From Acidimicrobiaceae bacterium (GTDB lineage Bacteria; Actinomycetota; Acidimicrobiia; Acidimicrobiales; JAUTXP01), in assembly GCA_030837965.1 (NCBI GenBank), contig JAUTXP010000062.1:1-64000 (forward strand): a stretch of DNA of 64,000 bases, in the 5' to 3' direction. Shown here in pieces: positions 1 to 7,254 of the stretch. Both the position numbers and the translations under genes were made by a program. The notes beneath the pieces were generated by a model. The model did not search any database and was not told where the DNA came from. It worked only from the letters and a program-made list of their open reading frames with translations. Positions within the stretch are counted from its first letter, which is position 1. Each line of letters opens with the position of its first letter.

Positions 1-576
1 CTGATGCTCATGTCCGGCGACGTGCCGCGTGGATCGGTGTGCAGCTCGAACTCGGTGAGCACCGTGATCGAGGACTTGCAGTTCACGCTGGGTGAAGGAC
101 CGTGCATCGACGCCTACAACACCGAGCAGCCGGTCATCGAACCGGATCTCGCCGATCCCGAGGTGCAGCGCTGGATCGCGTTCAGCCCGGCGGCGGTCGC
201 CGCGGGAGCCCGCGCCGTCTTCGGCTTTCCGTTGCTGGTCGGCTCGGTACGCATCGGCGCTCTCAACCTGTATCGCGACGAGCCCGGCGAGTTGACGGAC
301 GATCAGCACGCCTACGCGCTCATGATGGCCGAGGTCGCGGCGCGCGCCGTGCTGGACATGCAGGCGCACGCGCCTCCGGGTGTGCTCGCCGCCGAGATGG
401 AGAACGGCCCGGACTTCCGATTCGTGGTGCACCAGGCCTCCGGCATGGTGTCGGTCCAGCTCGACGTGACCATTGCGGAGGCGCTCATACGGTTGCGGGC
501 CTTTGCTTTTGGCAACAATCGTCCCATCGGCGACGTGGCCACCGACATCGTGGACCGGCGAATTCGCCTGGATTGA
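1..576 (+). CDS. GAF-ANTAR regulator, 5' end outside window
   Basis: The frame is open from base 1, so the true start is upstream; about 191 codons are visible. The first 120 residues are a GAF sensor domain, with the LGEGPCIDAY loop and a GALNLY strand typical of actinobacterial GAF-ANTAR proteins. The last 50 residues are a helical ANTAR RNA-binding unit (around HQASGMVSVQL), slightly less canonical than in the next gene. ANTAR proteins are known to bind paired RNA hairpins and prevent transcription termination; the ligand here is unknown. A second GAF-ANTAR gene follows 41 bp downstream on the same strand, so the two probably form a tandem pair. Confidence 0.8.
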   Translation: MMLMSGDVPRGSVCSSNSVSTVIEDLQFTLGEGPCIDAYNTEQPVIEPDLADPEVQRWIAFSPAAVAAGARAVFGFPLLVGSVRIGALNLYRDEPGELTDDQHAYALMMAEVAARAVLDMQAHAPPGVLAAEMENGPDFRFVVHQASGMVSVQLDVTIAEALIRLRAFAFGNNRPIGDVATDIVDRRIRLD

Positions 577-617
577 CGTCGCGTAACATGGTCCCGTCCG
601 AGAAGAGAGAGGTTGTC

Positions 618-1349
618 ATGGCCAGAGAAGTGGTGCTCGCTCGGACGATGGTCGAGTTGGCAGACACCCTCGTCGATGAGTTCGACGTCGTGGAATTGCT
701 CACGCTGCTCACTGACCGATGCGTCGACGTACTCGACGTCGCCGCGGCCGGAATCATGCTGGCGTCGCCGTCCGGCGACTTGCGGGTTATGGCCTCGTCT
801 AGCGAAGCGATGCGCGTGCTCGAGCTGTTCGAGGTCCAAGCCCAAGAAGGCCCTTGTCTCGACTCCTTCCGCAGCGGTGAGCCTGTCGTGAATCAGGATC
901 TCGAGGCGGCCGACACTCGCTGGCCGAGATTCACGTCGGAGGCGATTGCTGCCGGCTTCAAGTCGGTGCACGCCCTGCCGATGCGGTTGCGCGGCTCGGT
1001 CATCGGCGCGCTCAACCTGTTCCACCTCGACACCGGGGAGATGCGGCAAGCCGATGTAATTGCCGCTCAAGCGTTCGCGGACATCGCCACCATCGCCATC
1101 CTCCAACACCGTGCCGTGCTCGGAGCGAAGTTGCTCAACGACCAGCTCAATCTCGCGCTGAACAGCCGTGTGCGCATCGAACAAGCCAAGGGCGTGCTGT
1201 CCGAGCGGGCCAGCGTGAGCATGCAGCAGGCGTTCGCGATGCTGCGCAGCCACGCCCGCAACAACAACTTGCGCCTCGCCGACATCGCGCAGGCCGTCAT
1301 CGACGGCAGCTTGTCCGTAGAAGCCCTCGGCCCGCCGCCGCCGGAGTAA
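618..1349 (+). CDS. GAF-ANTAR transcription antitermination regulator
   Basis: 243 residues starting at ATG 618 behind a purine-rich stretch (AGAGAGG). Residues 10-160 form a GAF domain with QEGPCLDSF and IGALNLF motifs. The C-terminal 60 residues are an ANTAR domain with the classic RIEQAKGVLSER helix followed by an AFAMLRSHAR helix and a final helix near LADIAQAVI. The protein is likely a cytosolic signal-dependent RNA-binding antiterminator. It is closely related to the preceding gene, which suggests a local duplication. No target hairpin pair was located in the window. Confidence 0.87.
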   Translation: MAREVVLARTMVELADTLVDEFDVVELLTLLTDRCVDVLDVAAAGIMLASPSGDLRVMASSSEAMRVLELFEVQAQEGPCLDSFRSGEPVVNQDLEAADTRWPRFTSEAIAAGFKSVHALPMRLRGSVIGALNLFHLDTGEMRQADVIAAQAFADIATIAILQHRAVLGAKLLNDQLNLALNSRVRIEQAKGVLSERASVSMQQAFAMLRSHARNNNLRLADIAQAVIDGSLSVEALGPPPPE

Positions 1350-1450
1350 CGGGCCGGCGGGCGGGCGGGTGGCGCGGCCGCGATGAGTCTTCGGACGCGC
1401 CACCGTCACTACTGGTGGAAGTAGCAAGCCGACGACACCAGGAGAACGGC

Positions 1451-1924
1451 ATGCCCCAGATCACCCCCAACCTGTGGTTCGACACCCAGAGCGAGGAGGC
1501 CGCCGAGTTCTACGTCTCGGTGTTCCCGAACTCGAAGATCACGAACGTCTCGTACTACGGGGAAGCCGGTCCTCGTCCGGCGGGCACCGTGCTGACCGTT
1601 GTCTTCGTGCTCGACGGACAGGAGTTCACCGCGATCAACGGTGGCCCGGAGTTCACGTTCGACGAAGCGGTCTCGTTCCTCATCAACTGCGCGGATCAAG
1701 AAGAGGTCGACTACTACTGGGACAAGTTGTCCGAGGGTGGCGAAGAGAGTCAGTGCGGGTGGCTGAAGGACAAGTACGGCCTGTCATGGCAAGTGGTCCC
1801 GGCCGCCATGGAGGTGCTGTTCGCCGACCCGGACCCGGCGCGCGCTGATCGAGCGATGAAGGCGATGCTCGGCATGCGCAAGCTCGACGTGGCTGCGCTC
1901 CAGGCCGCCGCCGACGGCGCGTAG
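1451..1924 (+). CDS. VOC-superfamily protein (PhnB/glyoxalase-like)
   Basis: 157 residues. The start ATG 1451 is chosen because GGAGAA lies just upstream and the family N-terminus (MPQITPNLWFDTQ) follows. The motifs ITPNLWF, AAEFYVSVFPNS, GQEFTAINGG and CGWLKDKYGLSWQVVP are those of the PhnB-like 3-dmu-9_3-mt subgroup of VOC proteins. These are mostly uncharacterised dioxygenase/glyoxalase-fold proteins; no reaction can be assigned. It stands alone between the GAF-ANTAR pair and the tRNA cluster. Confidence 0.85.
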   Translation: MPQITPNLWFDTQSEEAAEFYVSVFPNSKITNVSYYGEAGPRPAGTVLTVVFVLDGQEFTAINGGPEFTFDEAVSFLINCADQEEVDYYWDKLSEGGEESQCGWLKDKYGLSWQVVPAAMEVLFADPDPARADRAMKAMLGMRKLDVAALQAAADGA

Positions 1925-1936
1925 GTCGCTCCGACA

Positions 1937-1985
1937 TTGCCCGGGCAACTGCGCCCACCCTGTGAGTGCTGGATTGCCCGGGCAA
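1937..1985. repeat. pair of identical 12-bp palindromes
   Basis: TTGCCCGGGCAA occurs at 1937-1948 and again at 1974-1985, each preceded by AT or CAT. Centres are 37 bp apart. They lie between the VOC gene stop and the 3' end of the tRNA-Phe gene. Each copy is a perfect palindrome and the two can also pair with each other in RNA. They could be a paired operator or a termination/processing structure; the sequence does not decide. Confidence 0.6.
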
Positions 1986-2000
1986 CGCTGTGAGAAGGAG

Positions 2001-2073
2001 TGGTCGGGCGGGGCGTCGATCCCCGGACCTACCGCTTTTCAGGCGGTCGCTCTGCCGACTGAGCTACCCGACC
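2001..2073 (-). tRNA. tRNA-Phe (GAA)
   Basis: Read on the minus strand, 73 nt fold as a cloverleaf: acceptor GGTCGGG paired with CCCGACC, anticodon loop CTGAAAA with anticodon GAA, and discriminator A. CCA is not encoded. It is first of three adjacent tRNA genes in the same orientation. Confidence 0.95.
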
Positions 2074-2096
2074 ATGTGAGCGCGAAGGCCCACGTG

Positions 2097-2171
2097 CGGT
2101 CCCGACGGGATTTGAACCCGCGACCTCCGGCTTGACAGGCCGGCGTGCACTCCAAACTGCACCACGGGACC
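2097..2171 (-). tRNA. tRNA-Asp (GTC)
   Basis: 75 nt on the minus strand. The acceptor GGTCCCG pairs with CGGGACC, the anticodon loop CTGTCAA sits on a CCGGC/GCCGG stem giving anticodon GTC, and the discriminator is G as expected for Asp. CCA is not encoded (GCA follows). Confidence 0.95.
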
Positions 2172-2229
2172 AATGGGACGGCCACCTTACTGTGCGTCGA
2201 TGCACGCACTCGCGGTGATCCGGCCAACG

Positions 2230-2302
2230 CATCCCCAACGGGATTCGAACCCGTGCCGCCACCTTGAAAGGGTGGTGTCCTAGGCCACTAGACGATGGGG
2301 GC
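2230..2302 (-). tRNA. tRNA-Glu (TTC)
   Basis: 73 nt on the minus strand, with anticodon loop CTTTCAA on a CCACC/GGTGG stem giving TTC, and the characteristic Glu D-arm. The acceptor strands GCCCCCA and TGGGGAT leave a C2-A71 mismatch next to a G1-U72 wobble. Actinobacterial tRNA-Glu usually has TGGGGGT here, so the acceptor tip is unusually weak. CCA is not encoded. Confidence 0.93.
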
Positions 2303-2322
2303 TCGTCTCCCGCGGAGGCATG

Positions 2323-3594
2323 TCACGATAGCAGCCGCCACGTCGACCCCTGCGGGCCGTCGCTGACCTCGACGCCAAGCTTCACCAAGGCGTCGCGCAC
2401 GGCGTCGGCGTCGGCCCAGCGCCCGCCTTCACGGGCCGCGGCCCGCACCCACAGAAGGGCCTCCACGAAGGGGCCGACGGTCGTCGCCGGATCCTTGGGA
2501 CCGCTGGCCGCGGCTTCGCCCAGACGCACGATCATGGACCGCAGCGCCTGCCGGGCCTGTTCCATGTCGTCGGATTGGAGCGTGTCGCGCGACCAGGCCA
2601 CCAACGCGTCCTCCAACTCCAGCATGGCCCGGGCCGGGTCGTCGTCGAAGGCGGCCTCCAACTCGGAGACCCGCTCCTTGAGGGGCGACGTTGTCGCCGC
2701 AGCCGCAGCCGCAGCCGCAGCGGCCGGCGTCCTCTGGTCGGCCAAGGCGTCTGGGCCGACCTTGCGGGCGGGGCGGGAGTGGAGCGGATCGAGCCCGCCG
2801 ATGGCCACCGACGTTCCCGCCTCGAAGACGGCCTGATCGTCGCCTCGACGGGCGGTGACCACACCTCGCCCGACGACAGTCGCCGTCCCCCCGTCGAGGT
2901 CGAGCACCAGCCCGGTGTGCTCGTCCACCCCGAGCACGAAGGCGTCGTCCGGAAGCGATTCCTCCATGACCCGCAGCCGTCGCTCGCCTAAGTAGCAGTA
3001 GCGGGTGTCGTGGTTGCCGCCCTCGGCATTGTTGAAGTGGGGGATGACCGCGGCCCGCAGGCCGAGCGGGGCCAGCAGGTCCAGCCCTTCGAGCCAGTGC
3101 GGCTGCTCGCCGGCCTTGTAGATCTCGTAGACAGGCACGGTGAGCACGCCGAGGGTGAGCGCGGCGGCGCTGGCGAACACGACGCATCCCCCGCCGCCCG
3201 CGTGCAGCTTGTCGGCCAACAGCTTGGGGATGGGCGAGTCGCGCCATTGGCGCAGCGCGTAGGTGGGCGAGCCCGGGCCTGCGAACACGTAGTCGGCGGC
3301 TCGCACGGCGGCGAGCGCGGACTCGTAGGCGACCGGGTCCTGCTTGGCCAGCGACGCCGATCGGAACGAGGCCACGTCGATCGGGCGGCCCACGCTCTGC
3401 TTGAAGTACTCGACCGCCTTGGCCGCGATGTCGTCGGCGTTCTCCTGAAAGCCGAAGGGCGTGTCCAGCAGCACGGCCGTGACCTGCCCCGGCCCGGTTT
3501 CGTCGTCCAGTCGGGCGAACAGCTCACGGTGGGCCTTCACCATGGTCGGGCTGGTCTCGCCCGAGCCCATGATGGCCAACAGGCGCGGCGTCAT
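2323..3594 (-). CDS. S51/class I amidotransferase-like protein fused to CysRS C-terminal segment
   Basis: 423 residues. The N-terminal 270 residues resemble the peptidase S51/cyanophycinase-type fold: LLAIMGSGETSP at the N-terminus, FAGPGSPTYAL, and a nucleophile-elbow-like FASAAALTLG in place of the usual GTSAGA. A run of about ten alanines (GCCGCA repeats near 2700-2735) is followed by a helical region and then by a stretch matching the C-terminal segment of cysteinyl-tRNA synthetases (R-x2-AR ... WADADAVRD-x-L ... DGPQG-x-TWR). Start ATG 3594 overlaps the stop of the upstream hydrolase by 4 bp, so the two are translationally coupled. Function is unknown. Loss of the standard S51 elbow means peptidase activity should not be assumed. 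Confidence 0.75.
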   Translation of the reverse strand: MTPRLLAIMGSGETSPTMVKAHRELFARLDDETGPGQVTAVLLDTPFGFQENADDIAAKAVEYFKQSVGRPIDVASFRSASLAKQDPVAYESALAAVRAADYVFAGPGSPTYALRQWRDSPIPKLLADKLHAGGGGCVVFASAAALTLGVLTVPVYEIYKAGEQPHWLEGLDLLAPLGLRAAVIPHFNNAEGGNHDTRYCYLGERRLRVMEESLPDDAFVLGVDEHTGLVLDLDGGTATVVGRGVVTARRGDDQAVFEAGTSVAIGGLDPLHSRPARKVGPDALADQRTPAAAAAAAAAATTSPLKERVSELEAAFDDDPARAMLELEDALVAWSRDTLQSDDMEQARQALRSMIVRLGEAAASGPKDPATTVGPFVEALLWVRAAAREGGRWADADAVRDALVKLGVEVSDGPQGSTWRLLS

Positions 3595-4442
3595 GCGTAG
3601 AACCCGTCGGCCACCGCGTCCAGCAACGCGCCCGCCACCTTGTCGGGGTGCTGGGCGTGGAGGTCGTGATGCCCGGCCAAGGCCACGACCCTGCCCTTGC
3701 GCAGATGGCACACGGCCGTGTCGGCGTCGTCCCGGTTGGCCTCGGTGGGGATGAACAGAACCGGCACTTCGATGGCGGCCCAAAGCATGGACGGACGGTG
3801 CTCCCACAGCGAGCGCAAGATCTGCATGTGGCGCTCGAAGGTGAGCCAGGGCGCCACCGTGTCGTCCGCCCTGACCTCGAAGTTGGCGGCCATGCCGTGG
3901 ATGCCGGACTCGGGCCAGTCCGGGTGGGCTCGACGCAGGGTGTCGAGCAGGTCGGCCACCGGCATGCCCGCCAACGGCGGCGGGGCCAGGGCCGAGGCGC
4001 AGTCGTCCCAGACAGGAAACGATCTGGACAGCTCGATGGTGCCGCCATCGACCGCGGCCGCGCCCCGTAGTCGCTGGCCGTGGTGGGCGGCCAGGTCGAC
4101 GGCCAGGTTGCCGCCCCACGACTGGCCCACCACCACCGGCCGCTCGAAGCCCACCCCGGCCGCGACACCCTGGAGGTCGGCCGCCACAGTCGGGAAGTCG
4201 TAGCCGTGGTCGGGCTTGTCGGACAGGCCGTGACCACGCAGGTCGACCGCGGCCACCGGATGCCCGGCCCTGCTCAGCACGTCGGCCACGCCGTCCCACA
4301 TGCGGGCGTTGGACGCCAGCCCGTGCACCAAGAGAAAGGGCGCTGCCGCACTGTCGCCACCGTCGCCCCTGTCGCCCGGCCCGGGCCACACGTTGACGGC
4401 CAGGCTCACGCCTTCGGCGACCGGGATCCGGGTGTGCTCCAC
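3591..4442 (-). CDS. alpha/beta hydrolase
   Basis: 283 residues. The sequence shows the alpha/beta hydrolase core: FLLVHGLASNARMW (oxyanion HG), the nucleophile elbow VVGQSWGGN (Ser), and a C-terminal GHHDLHAQHP containing the likely catalytic His. The GTG start at 4442 is preceded by a TAGCGT box 9 bp upstream. The stop overlaps the start of the S51-like fusion gene by 4 bp. Substrate is not predictable. Confidence 0.85.
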   Translation of the reverse strand: MEHTRIPVAEGVSLAVNVWPGPGDRGDGGDSAAAPFLLVHGLASNARMWDGVADVLSRAGHPVAAVDLRGHGLSDKPDHGYDFPTVAADLQGVAAGVGFERPVVVGQSWGGNLAVDLAAHHGQRLRGAAAVDGGTIELSRSFPVWDDCASALAPPPLAGMPVADLLDTLRRAHPDWPESGIHGMAANFEVRADDTVAPWLTFERHMQILRSLWEHRPSMLWAAIEVPVLFIPTEANRDDADTAVCHLRKGRVVALAGHHDLHAQHPDKVAGALLDAVADGFYA

Positions 4443-4475
4443 GACCGCCCGACGCTACCCGCCCCCCAAACCGAA

Positions 4476-4506
4476 CTTTTCCACAGCAACAGGTGCTGTG
4501 GAAAAG
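4476..4506. terminator. 31-nt hairpin repeat, family A copy 1
   Basis: An inverted repeat with arms CTTTTCCACAGC and GCTGTGGAAAAG around a short loop, extended by one more pair on each side. It lies just downstream of the minus-strand DUF2017 gene and upstream of the hydrolase gene. There is no T-tract after the stem. It is the same element as at 29773, 47927, 53599 and 62714. Confidence 0.75.
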
Positions 4507-4522
4507 TTTGAGGGGGTGGGCG

Positions 4523-4975
4523 TTAGGGGAGCGGGAGCTGGTCGATCAGGCTGTCTTGCAGCCAGGTGAGGTACTGGTAGAGGGCGTAGCCGGGGGCGCG
4601 GGGGTCGTCCGGGTCGGTGGGCGGGTCGTCGTCCTCCTGCACGTCGAGCCGGGTGCCCAGCACCAGTCGCAACTCGTTCAGCGCCACCAGCCACGACTGG
4701 GCCTGCTCGTCGTCCAGCTCCTTGGCGCCGGCGGTGGCCATCAACACCTCGAGCGCGGTCCGGTGCCGGTCCCGCAGGTCGGCGCCCATCAGCCGTCGGT
4801 ACTCGGCCTCCAACTCGACGTCGGTCTGGGTGGCGTAGGCGGGCGGGAAGAGCCGACGCAGCGCCGGGTCGTCGTCCCCATCGCCGGACTCCGAGTCGAG
4901 CAGGGTCAGCAACTGTTGCGGCAGCGAGCGAAGCAGGTCGCGCTCGTCGTCCGACAGGTCCAGAGGCACGGTCAT
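4523..4975 (-). CDS. DUF2017 family protein
   Basis: 150 residues, using ATG 4975, which overlaps the clpS stop (ATGA). A start 24 bp further upstream is possible. The acidic helical sequence ([18 protein letters not shown] ... RRLFPPAYA ... [15 protein letters not shown]) matches DUF2017 proteins, which typically sit beside clpS in actinobacteria. The function is unknown; conserved linkage suggests a role with the Clp protease or its adaptor. Confidence 0.82.
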   Translation of the reverse strand: MTVPLDLSDDERDLLRSLPQQLLTLLDSESGDGDDDPALRRLFPPAYATQTDVELEAEYRRLMGADLRDRHRTALEVLMATAGAKELDDEQAQSWLVALNELRLVLGTRLDVQEDDDPPTDPDDPRAPGYALYQYLTWLQDSLIDQLPLP

Positions 4976-5271
4976 GTGTCGTGTTCCATGGTGGCCCACA
5001 AGCCGTGCTCGTGGAGCCGGAAGACATCCATCTCCGCACGCTCACGCGTCCCGCTCGACACCACCGCTCGCCCCTTGTGGTGCACGTCGAGCATGAGCTT
5101 GGTGGCCTTTTCCTTCGAATAGCCGAACAGCTTCTGGAACACGTAGGTCACGTAGGACATCAAGTTGATGGGGTCGTTCCAGACGATCACGACCCACGGC
5201 CGGTCGGGCTCGGCGACCGCGTCGATGCCGGGCTCGTCCAGCTCTGCGGGGGCTTGGGTGGGGGCGACCAC
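4972..5271 (-). CDS. clpS: ATP-dependent Clp protease adaptor ClpS
   Basis: 99 residues. The core [18 protein letters not shown] followed by [20 protein letters not shown] is the ClpS fold; the N-D-x-x-x-M segment and the following His-containing helix form the N-degron pocket. ClpS delivers N-end-rule substrates to ClpA/ClpC. A flexible N-terminus of about 20 residues precedes the core. No ATG is available, and GTG 5271 is the best start. This makes clpS overlap the 3' end of ctaA by 85 bp, an unusually long overlap. Confidence 0.88.
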   Translation of the reverse strand: MVAPTQAPAELDEPGIDAVAEPDRPWVVIVWNDPINLMSYVTYVFQKLFGYSKEKATKLMLDVHHKGRAVVSSGTRERAEMDVFRLHEHGLWATMEHDT

Positions 5272-6167
5272 GACAGGGATATTCCCACGGCGGCCAGATC
5301 GAGCCGGAGCACGGCCACCCAGACGGCCGTGGCGCCCGCGATGTGGATGCCCACCAGCAGGGGCGGGAGCCGGGTGAAGTACTGGGCGTAGCCGACGGCG
5401 GCCTGGGCCACGACCGCGGCCAGCAGGACCTCGGCCCGGCGCAGCACCTCCGACCCGACGCCCGAACGGGCCAGCGACACCAGCGTCAGCACGGTCATGA
5501 CCAGGAACAGCATCACGGCCACGCCGTGCAGCCGGGTCACCGCGTGCAGGGCGAAGGGCAGGCGCTCGGCCCGCTCGTCGCCGCCGTGCGGGCCGGACGA
5601 CGTGACGACGGTGCCGAGCACGATCACGACCGCCGCGGCCACGGTCAGCAGGCGGGTCATGCGGGCCTGGTCCCGGTCGACGCTGCCGGCGCGCACGGGC
5701 CTGTCGCTCTCGTCGGGCAGTGCGGCCCGGTCGTGCAGGACGACCGCGCACCACAACAACAGCATGGACACGCCGAAGTGGGCCATCACGAAGGGCGGGG
5801 CTAGGTCGAACAGGACCGTCAGCCCACCCAGCACGATCTGGCCCACGACTCCCGCGACCAGCCCGAGCGACAACCAGGTCAGGTCCCGCCGGCGGGGCGT
5901 GCGCCACAGCGACCCGAGCACGGCCAGCATCACCGCCACCGACACCAAGCCCGTGATGGTGCGGTTCACGAACTCGACCATGGCGTGGTACTCCAACGGC
6001 GCCACGACCCGCTGCTGCGAGCAGGTCGGCCAGTCCGGGCAGCCGAGCCCCGACCCGGTGAGGCGCACGGCCCCGCCCGTCACCACGATGAAGGCCAGGG
6101 CGCACAAGGCGAACAGCGTGACCCGGCGATAGCCGCGAGGGGTGAGCGAAAGCGGTCTGGAGGACAT
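5187..6167 (-). CDS. ctaA: heme A synthase CtaA
   Basis: About 326 residues with eight predicted membrane segments. Motifs include the first-loop [29 protein letters not shown] after it, [14 protein letters not shown], and [15 protein letters not shown] and [11 protein letters not shown] in the second half. CtaA oxidises heme O to heme A for the aa3-type oxidase encoded just downstream on the other strand. ATG 6167 lies inside a family-B hairpin repeat, so the repeat would encode the first residues (MSSR). A GTG 17 codons later, just before LFALCALAF, is an alternative that leaves the hairpin in the leader. Confidence 0.88.
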   Translation of the reverse strand: MSSRPLSLTPRGYRRVTLFALCALAFIVVTGGAVRLTGSGLGCPDWPTCSQQRVVAPLEYHAMVEFVNRTITGLVSVAVMLAVLGSLWRTPRRRDLTWLSLGLVAGVVGQIVLGGLTVLFDLAPPFVMAHFGVSMLLLWCAVVLHDRAALPDESDRPVRAGSVDRDQARMTRLLTVAAAVVIVLGTVVTSSGPHGGDERAERLPFALHAVTRLHGVAVMLFLVMTVLTLVSLARSGVGSEVLRRAEVLLAAVVAQAAVGYAQYFTRLPPLLVGIHIAGATAVWVAVLRLDLAAVGISLSWSPPPKPPQSWTSPASTRSPSPTGRGS

Positions 6168-6199
6168 GGGGTGCGGTTTCGGCAGGCTATGTCCTCCAG
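6157..6199. repeat. 43-nt hairpin repeat, family B copy 1
   Basis: Arms CTGGAGGACAT and ATGTCCTCCAG enclose a loop with its own small stem. This copy lies between divergent ctaA and ctaB, so it is 3' of neither gene and cannot be a simple terminator. It contains the annotated ATG of ctaA. Confidence 0.75.
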
Positions 6200-6286
6200 T
6201 CCGGTTGGCTGGGGCGGCGGCGGGGGGCGGGTGCCTGCGGCTTGCTGGGGCGGACCCAGGCTTGGAGTGCGCCCGCCCGGCTGCCG

Positions 6287-6292
6287 TAATGT
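6287..6292 (+). promoter_or_regulatory. -10 box for leaderless ctaB transcript
   Basis: TAATGT lies 8 bp before GTG 6301. This is the TAnnnT-to-start spacing seen before many genes of the window, and fits transcription starting at or near the start codon. Confidence 0.45.
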
Positions 6293-6300
6293 GCACGCCC

Positions 6301-7200
6301 GTGCCCCTGGCCGCCCCCGCCGCGCCCCGTCTGCGCTCGCGCCTTGCGGCCTTCGTCGCGCTCACCAAGCCCCGGATCATCGAACTGCTGCTGGTGACGA
6401 CGGTCCCGACCATGTTCGTGGCCGCCCGGGGCGTGCCTTCGGGCTGGTTGGTCCTGGCCACCCTCGTGGGCGGCACTCTGGCCGCGGGCGGGGCCAACGC
6501 CATCAACATGTACGTCGACCGCGACATCGACCAGCTCATGGAGCGGACCAAGCACCGCCCGCTGGTCACTGGCGCGGTCACTCCCGCGGCCGCCCTCACC
6601 TTCGCCATCGCCCTCGAGGTCCTGGCCTTCGTCGAGCTGTGGGCCCTCGTCAACCTGCTCTCGGCCGTGCTGGCCGTCAGCGCCACGCTCTTCTACGTCT
6701 TCGTCTACACGCTGTGGCTCAAGCGCACGTCCCGCAACAACATCGTGATCGGCGGCGCGGCCGGCGCGGTACCCGTGCTGGTCGGCTGGGCCGCGGTGCG
6801 AGACGGGTTGAGCCTGGCCCCGCTCGTCCTCTTCGCCATCATCTTCGTGTGGACGCCGCCCCATTTCTGGGCCCTGGCCATCCGCTACAGGGACGACTAC
6901 GCGGCGGCCGACGTGCCCATGCTCCCGGCCGTCACCACGCTGGCCCGCACGGCTCGACAGATCGTCTTCTACACCGCCGCCCTCTGGGTCTGTTCCCTGT
7001 GGTTCGCGCAGGCAGGCGGCATGGGCCTCGTCTACCTGGTGGCCGCTGTACTGCTGGGCGGGGCCTTCCTCTTCAAGGCCGTGCAGCTTCAACGCGACGC
7101 CACCGCCCAACGGGCCATGCGCCTGTTCTCCTACTCCATCTCCTACGTGACGCTGCTGTTCGGCGCCATGGCCTTGGACCAAGTCGTCCACGTGAGATGA
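6301..7200 (+). CDS. ctaB: protoheme IX farnesyltransferase (heme O synthase)
   Basis: 299 residues from GTG 6301; ATG 6289 is an alternative that overlaps the -10-like box. The UbiA-type prenyltransferase signature is present: ALTKPRIIELLL, then NAINMYVDRDID with the Mg-binding Asp residues and ERTKHRPLVTG, and a second Asp-rich region at YRDDYAAADVPMLP. About nine membrane helices are predicted. It converts protoheme to heme O, the substrate of CtaA. It begins the plus-strand respiratory cluster and lies 54 bp upstream of the Cu-B-less subunit I gene. Confidence 0.92.
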   Translation: MPLAAPAAPRLRSRLAAFVALTKPRIIELLLVTTVPTMFVAARGVPSGWLVLATLVGGTLAAGGANAINMYVDRDIDQLMERTKHRPLVTGAVTPAAALTFAIALEVLAFVELWALVNLLSAVLAVSATLFYVFVYTLWLKRTSRNNIVIGGAAGAVPVLVGWAAVRDGLSLAPLVLFAIIFVWTPPHFWALAIRYRDDYAAADVPMLPAVTTLARTARQIVFYTAALWVCSLWFAQAGGMGLVYLVAAVLLGGAFLFKAVQLQRDATAQRAMRLFSYSISYVTLLFGAMALDQVVHVR

Positions 7201-7254
7201 CGCCGGATAGATTCCCGACCCGTCCCCGTCTCTGTCCCCGTCCCAGGAAGGCGT

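Noticed and set aside
4476-4506. Reading TTTTCCACAG arms of family A as DnaA boxes or part of an origin
   Set aside because: The arms resemble TTNTCCACA, but they are scattered singly at gene ends over 58 kb as hairpins, with no A/T-rich unwinding region or dnaA/dnaN nearby.
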